Below are positions 34,389 to 47,600 of a stretch of 64,000 bases of DNA, in pieces. The stretch spans positions 90,452,368 to 90,516,367 of the forward strand of contig NC_058337.1 of the NCBI RefSeq assembly GCF_905475395.1, written 5' to 3'. Below the pieces are notes generated by a model. That model did no database searches. It was not told where the DNA came from and saw nothing but the letters and a program-made list of their open reading frames with translations. The stretch comes from Chrysoperla carnea. Lineage: Eukaryota > Arthropoda > Insecta > Neuroptera > Chrysopidae. A program made the position numbers and the translations under genes. Position 1 is the first letter of the stretch. Each line of letters starts with the position of its first letter.

Positions 34389-34460
34389 AGGGGACACCCG
34401 GGTTTGAACCGGGGACCTCTCGATCTGCAGTCGAATGCTCTACCACTGAGCTATATCCCC
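34389..34460 (-). tRNA. tRNA-Cys (GCA)
   Basis: 72-nt gene with a complete cloverleaf. Acceptor GGGGATA/TGTCCCC pairs 7 of 7 (one T-G); D arm GCTC/GAGC; anticodon arm TTCGA/TCGAG with loop CTGCAGA, anticodon GCA (Cys); variable loop AGGTC; T arm CCCGG/CCGGG with loop TTCAAAC. The discriminator is T, as expected for Cys. CCA is not encoded and there is no intron. The internal A box (TAGCTCAGTGG) and B box (GGTTCAAACCC) are intact, and a T8 terminator follows. It looks functional and serves cytosolic translation. Confidence 0.95.
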
Positions 34461-37400
34461 ATATGGACTCTAATTAGTTACATTGATACTGTCTTTAATG
34501 CTTTGTATCACATATTATTTTACACCCACGATTTTGGCTATTTAATATATTTACATAAATAAGTAGATATATACTTTTGTTTATAAACAAAAATAATGCG
34601 ATTTACTTGAATTAACAAGTATAATTGAAAACTTTTTCACAAAAACATGGGCCTAGTCCTCGTCTTGGTTATACCATTTAATAATTTCAACCAAAACATC
34701 AGATAAAAAATGCCCTAGAGTAGTCCTAATATATATTACCTACTATATTATCTCTATTAATATTAAAAACTGGTGACTATCTTTACTAATAGTGAAAATG
34801 ATTTCCGTTAGGTCGGAGGTAATATTTACTGAGACAAAGCCATCGATAACCACTTTGAGTAACATTCTCGTTATCTTTGATGCATTTCAATTGATATTTC
34901 ATAAATACCTACGTTTTCTTTAAAAACATTCTTTAGATCGTGATAAATCTAACTAAAACTACTCTGTACAGTGTTCTAAATTTTTTTCGTACAGCGGAAT
35001 AATCGAAGGTTAGACAAACGTTTGCAAAAAATAAAAACAAACATCTTAGATCTATATTTCATCTTATCTCTTAACGTTTTTATTCATTAGCCACTAGTAA
35101 TGAAGATCCATATCTTATTCTAAAATACTTCACTTGTCTTATTAATCTTTACACAAAAAAATAAAACAATGAAATAGCAAACACAAAAAAAAAACATAAA
35201 ATATTGCGCAAGATATTAAACATTGAAGTACTTAAAAATCTTTAAAACTCACGCGACTTCTATATATAATTATGATAATATGACTAAATAAAAGTAATAC
35301 TATATTCTACAAGCATAGTTTTCATATAAAATTTATCACGAAACAAATATACCGCAAGTATAGCATAAAATACTACATAAGAACCTCTTTTAACAAGACA
35401 TAACCATCGTTCACGGGCCACCTCCTTATTTCCGTTTGTTAACCTATATTTAGTTTTAGTTTCGACTTTATTATTTAGATTTGATGCATTCCATAATTCG
35501 AATTTAATTGAGCACCGAACACGCAAAGAATTTCTATTTTTAAATCTTACGAACTGTTTTGATAAATATTGAAACTGGCTGGCTGGCTTTCGACATTTGG
35601 GACAGGTTAGGTTACAGTGGTAACCTTAAGGTGATAGCTCCTGAAACATCTTGCACTACTTGCTATTATTGTACATATAGAGGCCTTTGAAACGGGGCTA
35701 TAATTTAAAAACGATATATATATTCCCCATTACATACTTTCAGTGACTCTTTTACAGAAATAGAGCACCACAGTTACTTTCCAGACTTCTTCAAAAATGT
35801 TAGGACTTCAGTATAGCTTCCAATTTGGGATAACGCCTAGATTTCTTATTCCAGAGTTTTTCGGGTCGCTGATTACGAATCCGAAGTCAGAATTCTGATA
35901 GCAAACTTGCATTAACAATCGAGTGCAAATTAACTGCTACAAATATGACGTTTATTTATACGCTCCATAAACTGTAATCAGAAATACATTTTTTAGAAAT
36001 ACTTGAATCAAAAATAGCGACACTGGTGTTTTGTACATAGAGGTAATTTACTTAAAATAACATCTCAATAACAACAGCTAATACATCACATTAAATACAT
36101 AAATATAAATTCAATTGAAATTAACAAGCGTAAAATAATTATTACATATTTAACATCAATAATAGGTACTTTTGTGTTTACAAATAATCTATGATACCTG
36201 TAATTATTTTTATAGATTCGTTGTTATAAAATCACTGATCTATTTCATATAACAACTGTACAAGTATTCAATCTCTTTAATGTTTGATATATTCTGTTGA
36301 TTTGCATATTTTGATATTCATCAGCTATTTAAATTATGACAACTAATACAAATTATTATGAAATATATATTTACGTGAGGTCTTTAAATATATGGTGTTA
36401 TATATATTTAAAGTTCAAAGCCCTCAAATATCGAGTAACGAAATCAGGTAATTAAAAGCAAACAAAAACAATTGTACAAATTTGTATCCTAAATCTTCGC
36501 ATAAAATGGATAAGAAATTAATAAAATAGATATATGCTTAATTAATTATCAGCTTATAAAACCAAACAAGAAATCCATTATTGTAAAAGTCTCATTTCGA
36601 ACTTGTCTCGCGCACAAAAAATATCCCAGCCGAAGAGATGAAGGATCACGTTTAAATATAAGATATAAGAACTTCTACAACGTTTTATTATAAATTAAAA
36701 TTTTATCCATGCAGAAATGCTTAGACTGACCAAGCATGAACGTTTCTTTACGTACAGGAATGATTTCTAAGTGTTGCCGTTTAATTTCTATTAGTATTAC
36801 CTAAGTATGCTAGTACTTATAGCAGCTTTTTCCCAGACTATACGAAACTAGACTGAGATGATGCGAGACCAATTTTTACTAGAACGAATTACCTTCGAAC
36901 ATTTTTTAAATTGCTAATAAAACAAAAACAAACTTGATTGAACCTCTGCCATGCATCTGAAACAAAAAAAATCTAACGACATTTTAAAATTCAGATATAC
37001 AATTCAGCATTTCCTCATAAATACCGAAAAGACACCTTAGTTAAAAACAATGGGTGTTTTCAACCTTAATATAAAAAAAAAAAAAAAACCTCGTGGAGAG
37101 AAGCTTAAAAAACGCTAATTTTTAGAGGTAGTGCCACTATTCTCTGCAACGCGCTAGGTTGGGGCTGGTGGATTTTCTACTTACAAAGTCAGTTTTTCCA
37201 AAGCAACTTGAAAACCGTAGTATACTAGGTTTTGGATTTTAATTTTGTAACTTCAATAATGGAAAAATTTGTATCTCGTTTCTCTAAAATCAATAGTTGC
37301 CGTTGCTATGACTTATCAAAGATTATTAGTAACTCCGAAAAATTTGGTCGAAATTTTCTAGATAAAAGCTGCCATCAAGCTTGCACGTAATGATTCCGCA

Positions 37401-38180
37401 ATTCTGTTTGGTTCACAACGAGGGCGGTTTGTCTAACTAAAAGGGGCATGTTTGTGGTTTTGTTATTTTAACCGATTTTAACGTTATAAACCTTTTAATT
37501 TTTTTTTAATAGTAAGAGTAGTATGGTCGTAAAGAAAATAATTTTATCTCCGTCCTAGGGCTAAACAGCAAAAGCAAGGTAAAATCAATAATACCTCAGT
37601 AACTACTTATTTCTCCGTCCGGCACAAATGGAACATATATCGGTTTAAAATGGACCTTATACCTCACATCTCTAAATCCAAATTAAACGTTTTGACATAT
37701 AGAATATTGTCTACTCGGAAATGGAAATTTGGCGAATTTATAGTACCTGATGATTTAGATGAATCTTTGCAGTTGAAACTGAAATGAGTTTGATATTTGT
37801 TTTTTTATGGTATTCGAAAGCTAAATCTACCAAAATTGAACGTTTTTAAAGAAGGGCTGAAACATTAAAAATAAGATTCAAAGTTTCCCTGTTATTTCAG
37901 TAATTCTCTGGAAAATTTTAAATTTTAGATACTAACTATAAGAACAGCAGATACTAACTATAACTACTTAAGAACTTTTAAATACATAATTTTAGTAATA
38001 AAACAAAAAATATAATTAATTTTTATGAATATCTAAGTAAATTTTTTGGTTGTTTTTATTAAATAAATGATCGAATTAATTTTTCAAATTATAATTTTTA
38101 ATATCTGTAAAAAGTTTAAGGATGTGAAACAGGATCTAAATAATCTTTAATGTTCGTGTTTAATTAAAAAATCTCTATTT
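34461..38180. other. Gene-free AT-rich spacer
   Basis: No gene or clear repeat boundary. ORFs up to 80 codons (for example 35284-35526, minus) have no recognisable feature. A long A-run lies near 37072-37088. Nothing further is supported. Confidence 0.4.
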
Positions 38181-38620
38181 ATTATAAATGTTGTGAAAGT
38201 AAGCATGTTTGTTTGTTTGTTTGTTTGTTTGTTACGCTTTTACGCTAAAACTAGCGAATAGTTTTTAATGAAACTGTACAGCAATATAGTTCATGCTTCA
38301 GAATAACACATGAGATATAATTTATAAAGATATATTTATTTAAAAAATTTTTAATTAATTTAGTTTGACATTACCATAAATTACAGATTTCTGTAAAAAT
38401 AGTCAATATAAAATACTTCACGGACATCTTTTCTGAAATACTCAATAATTACAACTATTATACATTTACAAAAATAGAAAACCATACATATATTTGAGCT
38501 GTGTAAAACAATTCTTACCAATATTTCGAGTGTTATAGAAAGGGGATAAGCGAGAGCAATCTTTTTCAACCAAACTTTTAAACCCAGCGAAGCGGGTGTG
38601 TATCACTCTAGTATATAATA
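38181..38620. repeat. Old dispersed repeat with TGTT microsatellite
   Basis: (TGTT)n at about 38206-38232 is followed by 'acgcttttacgctaaaacta' and 'tttttaatgaaactgtaca', and the region ends 'cccagcgaagcgggtgtgta' plus 'ctctagta'. A TTTG microsatellite, 'ACGCTTTxACGC', and a terminal 'GCGAAGCGGG' are hallmarks of a repeat type common in insect genomes. No coding remains, and the 62-codon ORF inside it is incidental. Confidence 0.5.
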
Positions 38621-40639
38621 TTTTTTAAATATAATTGTAATATATATTATTTTTAAATAATGAATATGTTTTTTGTAAATGAATAAATTATATAAAATTT
38701 AATTATTTATTTATATATTTATTTTTTGTATGAATTAAAAGAACAATATATTTACGTGATAATATTAAATTTCTCACAAGATAAAAATTATTATAATAAT
38801 TTATTATATTTGAACGAATAGATCTCTCGAACACAATCTGTGTATAAAATGTTAATAAATATTATAAAATATTATTTCTAATATTTTTCTCATCAAATAA
38901 ATATCCATATTAAATTGTATTTATACACAATGTTCAAGGTGCATTATACCATTTTTGTCTGGTGGCAATGAGTATTTCATTACTTTTTGGGGTTTTTCTC
39001 ATTATTACAAAAATTGCTTAAACGATGATCTAAACGCTATTTCCTTGTGAATATATGAAAAAAGTTTATCGATTCATACCTTTAAAAAACATAAAAATGC
39101 AATAATATTGATAAATTAAATGTAATATTTTGATAACAATTTTTGGATCAAAATTACCCCATCCACAGAGTTTCATCAAATTCCAAAACAAAATTTTTTT
39201 TCCTTTTTCTCGATTTTTTCAAAGTGAAGAAGTGTACCCCATAAAAAAATTGCAAAAAATCGATAAATTTTTTTATATCCAATTTCAATAAATTTTTGTA
39301 AATAAGGTAATTTTGACTCAAAAAGTACAAAATATTCGCATTTTTATTTGTTTAGTTGATTAATATTGTTTGGGGTAAAAATTTAAAAAAAAAAACATAT
39401 ATTACTAATTTTAAAATTATCTTTCAAATTATAAAGACGTTTCCCCAGCATGCCACTTGTGAGAAGATAGCAGAATAATTAAAATTCTCTGTAAATATAA
39501 ACCACATGAAGTTAAGAAACCCTTGGTAACATTACAAACATGCAACCGTTGATCTATATTTGTCTATAAAATTATTAACATGGGTTTCCGATATACGAAA
39601 TTCACATCCCCTTTTTGATCCCTAGATGAATTTCCAAAAATCCCTTCTTAGTGCTCACTAACGTCATTCATGAATTTTTTAAAGACGACAAAAAACTTCC
39701 AGTTTTTAATTTTAAATTCCTTCCAGTTTTAAATACAAAATATTATTATTCGAGGTATTTTGGATCTATATCATATACTTGGCTGAAGATTATTAATATA
39801 ATCAACTGTTGCTTATTGGAAGAAGATATGTTTCTTATCTCTATAGATAGCTAATTAAATTTGAAAAAAAAATAAATTTTTAATGCACAATTAATATTTT
39901 ACTATAAAATTATATTATTATTATTAATTTGGGAATTCTTTAAATAAAATTGCCTTGGCTTAGTTACTTATATATCTTTTATATAAAAAATACAGTAGGT
40001 AAGTATACAGTTAAATAATAATAAATATTACATATAATATGGTATAGATGAGATGGGATGATGGTACATTAAAATGGCATTGTACTTACAAACACTGACT
40101 TCTTACCCACAACAACAACAACAAAACATTACAATTTAAATTATTGCAATTAATAAAAATTTGATCTTTATCTTTTTATAAAATAAGTTATTGTTTAAAA
40201 AAAAAAATAAATAAATTTAATATAATAAAGGCTAATTTGTAAAATTAACAAGTGTTTTGTATTTTATTTTGAGCCGGTACTTAATTGTGATTTTTATATC
40301 CGTTTTATTATCAATACAAACTATAGTTGTAACCGCAACTTCACATGCGTGGTTTATAGATTTGCAATTAAGGTTTCTACTTCTATATAAATAGTAATAT
40401 AAGAGCAATGAATTCAAAAATTTCCTCTTGCAAAGTGAAATTTTCGAAGAGTCCGTTCGCGTTGATTCGGATATCCATCGACATGAGACTATAAATCAAA
40501 TAAGGTGTAATCAAATAAATTAAGGTCTCGTGAAAGATATCGTCTCGCTGCCAAGACTGGTCAGTTTGTTTCCCAAATGGTTATAAATAGAATCATAAAC
40601 AAAGTCTCAACGTTGATGTAAGTTTTTTAGACATAGACT
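38621..40639. other. Gene-free spacer
   Basis: AT-rich. Around 39605-39660 'cccctttttgatccctag' and 'aaatcccttcttagtg' are a scrap of the CCCT-type dispersed repeat also seen near 12.4 kb. No gene recognised. Confidence 0.4.
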
Positions 40640-41015
40640 ATAACCAAACAAATGTAGCTAGCGAAAAAAATAGCACACAGCTGAAAAGAATGACCCGAAA
40701 TTAGTGGATTTCAATAATAATTTCAACAAAATCGGATCAAAGTTGCCTGTCTTATCAAAAAAATTGAAATTTTTAACTTTATGGCGTCATCAGAATCCAA
40801 AAAATTTAATTTTGCTCTATTACATCCAAATTTTATCAAATTTTGATAAAACCAGTATGTAATCCTACTAAATTGGGGTCATACGTTTCAAATTTGTGAT
40901 CAAAAAAATTAGCCTAGCTCTAATAGGTTTCAAGAATGTGGAGTCCTGGTTCCGGAATTAAGCACATAATTGGTAGCTAGCAAAAAACTAACATCACAGC
41001 TGAAAAGATTGCTGT
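40640..41015. repeat. Family D satellite-like repeat, second locus
   Basis: Same unit as at 30010-30545. 'cacagctgaaaag' occurs at about 40676 and 40995 (period 319 bp), with 'atcctactaaattggggtca', 'ctaataggtttcaagaatgt' and 'ggagtcctggt' between. A unit length shared at two sites 10 kb apart points to a dispersed satellite or a tandem-repeat-bearing transposon. Confidence 0.7.
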
Positions 41016-42838
41016 ACCTTTGACATAGCTTTAAATTGAGTTACACAACTTGTTCAATTTAGCTGCTTTACAAACAATCAAGAAAAGAGAAAAAAAATTC
41101 TCAACCAACCAAATTTTGAACATAAACCCTATAAATGCTATTGTTTTGACGTTTTGAGATATTAACAATCAAAAGCTCTCCTTACGTACCTTTGATGTAG
41201 AAACTAAAATTACGATAGCGTGGTATCACTTTTGAGCATCGAGGCACTAAAGACTATGTCAAAACGCTTTTAAAAAGAGTCATGAAGTGCTGTCAAACCA
41301 GGCATTGTTAATGGCAAAATAAATAAACGAAAAATTGCTTGCTTTTTATAAAAATTCCCTAATCCCTTAAATTCTTCTTTGGCCAAGTTGACTTATATTA
41401 GTGACCTCTTATCAAAGTAGACTTCTTATCTTAGTGACCTTTTTTCAAAGCAGACTTAATTCTTATCTTAGTGTTTTTATAACCTGTATGTAGGAAATAA
41501 AAGGTATCCCAAAATAAAGTCTACATTCTTTTGAATCACTGCGCAAATACAATGAATCTGACGAGGAAAAATTGCATGTCAACTGATAGCTTGGGTATTT
41601 GGGAATTGAATCTCTATGGACCATCATTCCGTTTTTAGAGTGGACTGTAAAGATTACAAATTCCGTGGGGTAATCCTAGATTAATTTTCGTGCGATCCTT
41701 GGTACATTGCTATATTTTACCTTGTATCACACACATTGTAGCATGGGTCACACGTTTTTATTTTAAGCTCCTTAATATTTGAATTCTCAAAAAAATGATA
41801 GTATATAGAGCTTATTTTTATTCCATCGTTGTATTTCGTTGTGCTTTTTGATCCTTGGTACCTCCTACACTTTCCTCTACACTCATTGGCGAATAACTTA
41901 AAAATCATATTTCATTTAGCTTTTTTATTATATAAATATATATATTTTACAAATTTTACATTGAATAATTAATTTTACAAAAATTATTTAATGACATTGA
42001 TAAAAATCACAGAGACATTTTTAATTTAATTATTTTGGTAACTATTTTAGTAAGCAGTAATTAATTAATAACTGTAAACTATTTTTCAAACCCTTAATTA
42101 GCAAGTAGACATTTGACATATCCATTTATTGTGATAAAAGATACCACATATAATTATTGATTGGTTAATACAGGATTGAGTGCAAAATATACCTACTAAA
42201 ATTTTTGTAAATACACTCACTATAAAAAAATAGAAAAACCATTCCGAAATATTAAAATTATACCGAAATTTCCATCAGCTGTATATTAAATAAAACTAGT
42301 CGTAGAGGAATAATTTATCCTTATATATTTTCCTTTTTAGTTTTTGAATCTGAAGCTAAATTTTTGAATCATTTCCTACCGCTTTGTATCGATGATTGAA
42401 AAGCGGCGAAAAGTTATTCTTTAATTCTATTTTGGTGTATTTTCATACTATATACAAGCGTTTATGGTGTGAAAAGATTATTTTGCAAGAAATCGATTAA
42501 AACTTCTGTAAGCCATTTATATTATTTTTAAAATTTCTTTCGAGTCTAAACTCTTTTAAATATTTTAATAAAATTTCATCTGGAAAATATGACTAAAGTT
42601 TAAAATTAAAAGGATATTGTTTTTAAATAATGCTATTTTTCTAAGTGTCTAATATTTCCCAAGAAGATATAATATTCCAATTTAAATGTAATAATTTTGT
42701 TTAAATAGTTTAAAATTAAAATAAAAAAAGCTCGTATGAAAATATTTAAATGCGCATTTGAAAAAAAAGAAATAATACCCCTATTTTCTTACAAAAAAAA
42801 TTTTACATCTCGTGTACGATACCATATTCAATCTCGAC
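41016..42838. other. Gene-free spacer
   Basis: AT-rich. 'ttagtgacct(c/t)tt...caaag(t/c)agactt' is repeated near 41398 and 41434, a small tandem duplication. The 63-codon ORF at 41717-41908 is unsupported. Confidence 0.4.
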
Positions 42839-43441
42839 TTAAGGTATTTCCAGCATGGTATCTGCAGTTCCTATGCTAAGGCTATGGTTAAAATTTTTTT
42901 CGACATAATTTAACGAAAAATTAAATTTAAGAATTTAAGGTAGTACCAGCATGGTATTTGCAGTTTCTATGTTAAAGCAATGGTACAATTTTTTTTTCGA
43001 CAGAATTTAACGAAAAATTAAATTTAAGAATTTAATAATGCTTACTATTAATTCCCAAAGTTTCAGAAATTTTGACCGTTTAAAATGGGAAATAATTATG
43101 CCAACGTCCCAATTTCGATCAATTTACGTCAAAATTAATATCTCGAAAGTGAAAATTAATTTCTAATTTTTTTTTTTAGAATTTTATTGTATAAACATTT
43201 TTTTCTACTTTTTCTTCAATATATAATAATATCATAAAAAATAGTTGGAGAGACCGGACATTTTACATGCTTTAAATGGGACATGACCCTCAAAATCGCG
43301 AACTTTGTCTTTAAATATCTCGCGATCTAAACGGCCAAAAATTATGAAATTTTAGGAATTCATAAATAAAGCTATTATAAACCGGAGAAAAAAATTCGGC
43401 CAAATCTGTCGAAAAGTGATTTCATGCTGGAACTACCTTAA
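42839..43441. mobile_element. TTAA-flanked TIR element (piggyBac-like MITE)
   Basis: TTAA at 42839-42842 and 43438-43441 bounds a 595-bp element. The left end GGTATTTCCAGCATGG pairs with the reverse complement of the right end, GGTAGTTCCAGCATGA. The left terminal region is duplicated in tandem with a period of about 101 bp (42841 and 42942), and the inner copy GGTAGTACCAGCATGG is closer to the right end than the outer one. TTAA duplication is typical of piggyBac. The termini are not the usual CCC-type, so the superfamily is tentative. No transposase. Confidence 0.65.
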
Positions 43442-44668
43442 TGCGGTAGGGGATGGTAAAAGTTTTCTTCTGTCTAGAAATATATCTTTAAAATGAATGA
43501 AACTCGGACATTCAGACTCGGACAAGCTGTTTCAGAAAAATTTATTATTCAAAAATATACGATTTTTTATGATGAGTGTTTGTGTCGATGGAACTGATAT
43601 GAAAATACAATGTAAATGAGTATTAACAGTCTAAGAATCTATAAATTCTATAATTCTTTTAATCTGCCATTTAAGATGGATGAATAAAGATAATTTTGTT
43701 AATTTTCTCAATAATCGAACTTAAATCCTACGAAACAGAAGTAAAAACAATCGTAGAATATTCTAATTATTTTATAAAACCCAAAATATGCATTGTAGTG
43801 CGTATGAGTAAATCTATGATTTTAATGTATTGCGAATATGAATAAAATGTTGGAAACGCACCAAAAAATGATTCGGTAATCACTCCTTGAGAAAATCATT
43901 TCATTTAAATGTACAGTATTTGTTATGAATGAATAATTTTAACTTTATATTACTTAAATGGGCCCAGTTTAGAGACCCGGTATGTCCTAAATTTTAAAAA
44001 TAAACCCTCATATTCAAAGTGATTTCTCAACCATCTAACTTTTTCACATTAAATTTTAGTCCATTGTATTAACGAACACTGAACAAACAAATTAATTTCT
44101 AACATATTTTAATAAAGGTACGTAATATGCGCATCTTTCGACCTATTTAGCCCAACCCTATAGAGTATATAATCGCAGCAACGAAGCTCTGAAGCTCGAA
44201 AATTTGAACAGTAAGATGGATTTGAATGCGGTTTTCTGCATTCGATTCGTTAGAGCGTCAGGAAATTTTGTGACCTGCATTAATAATAAGAAATTAAAAA
44301 TATGCAATTTTCATAAATACAATTCGGTTATTAGTGGTAAAAATGACTCCAAACTTGTTACTAGAGTGTTTTTGGGGTCGCTGAACACGAAATCCACTTA
44401 ACTTTCTTATAACTCATTCAAATCCGTCGTACAATTCAGATTTTTCGAACTTTGACTATTTTTAGTGTTTCGTTTCCGCGACTAATATTAATAACGAAAT
44501 ACTATTTCAAATTTTGACACCTGAATTTATATGCCATTTATAGTCCTTAAAAAAAGTTTTCGTAAAGTTGTGTAGATAATGAGCCCAATTTTAAACATAT
44601 TTAGAATACTTGTTAAATATAAAACTTTTTCATATCACGTTTCTTCGATTTGTTGTTGCTGTTGTTAT
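43442..44668. other. Spacer downstream of the OBP gene
   Basis: AT-rich, no gene. No AATAAA was found within about 150 bp after the OBP stop codon on the minus strand, so its poly(A) signal is a variant or lies further away. The 65-codon ORF at 44204-44401 is unsupported. Confidence 0.4.
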
Positions 44669-47600
44669 TTAAGGTGTGTGTCCACAGTATTCACCAATTT
44701 TATCAGATACACATTCGAACACATCAAAAGCAACATCACAGTGTTTATGAGCATCTGAAACAAATAATTTTATTTATAAGTAAAAAACAAAATGTAAATT
44801 TTTAAACATTACTCTATACCAGTCATTCCCAAAGCGGTCTATATCGATTCCTTGGGATTGATTCAAACAAGAAAGGGATACGGTAGCGTTAATAAGAATA
44901 AGGGGTCTATGAGAATGGAAAACGATACAATTGATTGAATTGAATTGAATTATAACACGTTTAATGTTGCAATACAGCTACAAATAATTGAGAATTTCCT
45001 CTTGTACTAATTTACAGGAGTAATTTTTTTCTAAAAAAGGTTATCATAACGTACTGAAAGTAAATACACAAAATCCTTACAAATTGGGAGAGGGAAGTAT
45101 TAATTTTAAAAAAAAAGGTTTAAAGTAAATGTTTTAAGAAAGTAGATTCAAAAGTTAAGTTATTATCATTTATCTTGTTTAAACAAATATTAGTAGACAT
45201 ATCGGTCAAATAGTCAATAAGTAAATCGTCATAGTTGTATAAGTCATAAACGGTTAGCGATACAAATAAAAAAGTTAGTTTACAAAAAAGGTAGGTAATT
45301 TAATTATCTATAATAAAAGTTATTAGCATTTTTGGTCTAAAGTGCACGGTTATAGAGATATAGCCTAAAACAGTTTTTCTTCAAATGGAGGCCCTCCCCC
45401 CCTATTTTTGTAAGCATTTTGTACATTTACATTCAGTACGTGATACTGAACCTATTTAAATAATAAAATAACTCCTGTAATTTAGTAAATAGCTTCTATA
45501 TAACCTGTATTATGCAAGGCTTATACAGAAAACAAAAAAACATTCACTCTTTCAATGTTAGAACACAAAACTTCCTCATCACTATATCGTATTATGATCT
45601 CGCAGCTTTTTGAAGATATTCGAATTTCAACGGTGGTTTTCGTTAAGAGATTACACAGACCTAATCAAATCGTTGCAGATACATTTAAAAATTTTTTATC
45701 GTCCTGATAGATATTAACTTTTCCGTAATTTTTTTAATTATATTATTGTATATCCAGTTAAGATGTTTTTTGCAGTTTAGTGTTCAGAGTAATGAATTTA
45801 TTTCTTAAAAATGAATGCGTTTTGGTAAAATTAAAAGTTAAATTTTAATGGCTTTTCTTTTATCCTTTTAATTTTTAATCTAAAAATTTAATTGTCTAAG
45901 ATTTAATATCATTGATTTAATTTCAACTCGATTTCAGCTTCTGTTAATTATATTATTGTAGGCCATGTTAAATTTTGTTATTTACCTTTTTCAAATAAGT
46001 TAGTATGCTTTCTATAAGCAGTTCCTAAACATTGTTGTACTGCTTGATATGTGGCTACAAGATACCCTTGTTCTGCAACACCTTCTGTATACAAGTTGAC
46101 TAATCCTTGTGTGGTTGGAAAACCATTTTGATCAACCTAAAACAGATATAATTATAATATGAAAGAAAACACAAAAACTATTTTAGAGTGTAAAAATACA
46201 AGACAAGAAAAAACAAGTAAAAATAGACAATTGACTGAGTTAATCGTTGAAATACCTTGCAAATAGACAGTTGAATATATGTGCTTGTATTGTTTTTTAT
46301 AAATAGCATAACCTTTGATAATTTTAAAAAACTAAAACATTTGGCCACCGACTTCAAGAAAGACAAATAAAATAATATCAAAGAAAATATAATTATATAT
46401 TTACTTTCTTCGACGTTAATGTAAACATGGCTTCGAATATAAAGGTAGGCGAATGATTCAAATGAAGCTCCAACTGAAAGGCCTATCTATAATCATACAC
46501 TTTGTCTAATATCTGAGTCCATTTACCGGCAATAGTACTGAGAATGTCTACTTCCAAATAGGCTAAAATCTTTTGGACACCTTATTGTGTTTTATCTACT
46601 TTACTCTATCGGCGCAGGTTTTTCTTTTAAGCAAGTACAAACAAACCAGGGTATCATAAGATCATTACTCTTGTTTCCCATCACACTCTACGGTTCATTT
46701 GAGCCAACTACGTTGCCTATATTAGACCTTCAGTATAAAATTTTCTTTCCAATGAAACCACTATCATGGGAACTCACCCTACTTGTGTGTTTTATTTGAC
46801 TTTAAAAGACAACTTTTTAAAAAACATAGAGAGGAATTAATTATTTAACGTTTTAACTTACAAGAAGCAATAGATATTACAAATATTTTAGTCTTTTTAC
46901 AGATATTTTGGATGTAAACACAATCAATGACTGTTGTGCAATGAATGGACCTTGAGTTTTATCTACGGAGTATCTATAAATGGAAAGTTACCTTAAGTAT
47001 TTATTATATGATAATTATTACATGTAAAACAAGTATTCATTTATATCTCTTCTTAATAATTAAAAATAACATTTTATAGTGATTGAATGAATTTGTGTCA
47101 TTACATAAAGAACAGACAAACAAGAAAAGGACATTTTGTCTCGTAATAATTAGGCCACAGTCTTAAATGTTATTGAAAGTGGTTTGGTCCGTAGATATAG
47201 TACCATTATATAACTTCACATCATAATAAAACTAGCTACGGTACCCTCTGTTTTCGCATGCAGCCATCTTATGCATTATACCCATTTAGTTGACCTAATA
47301 ATTTTAGAGATCCCACATATTGATGGAAAAATTTTCTAATATTCTAAAGTAGTATTTCATCAATTTGCGTGAAATCGGTAGCTTTGTGTTAAATTATTAA
47401 AAATTTTACGTAAAGGATAACTGTTACTATTTCACATTAATGTTTTTTTTAATAACATTTTCTTAAGCCCGGAACATTAGAGCAAATGTCAGTGAAATAT
47501 ATTAATTACATCAAGAATAATTACCATTGTCCCGTATACTTCGTACAATTTGATAAAATACATTTTCAGATATTGCATTTGTAAAGAATTATCCCTAACA

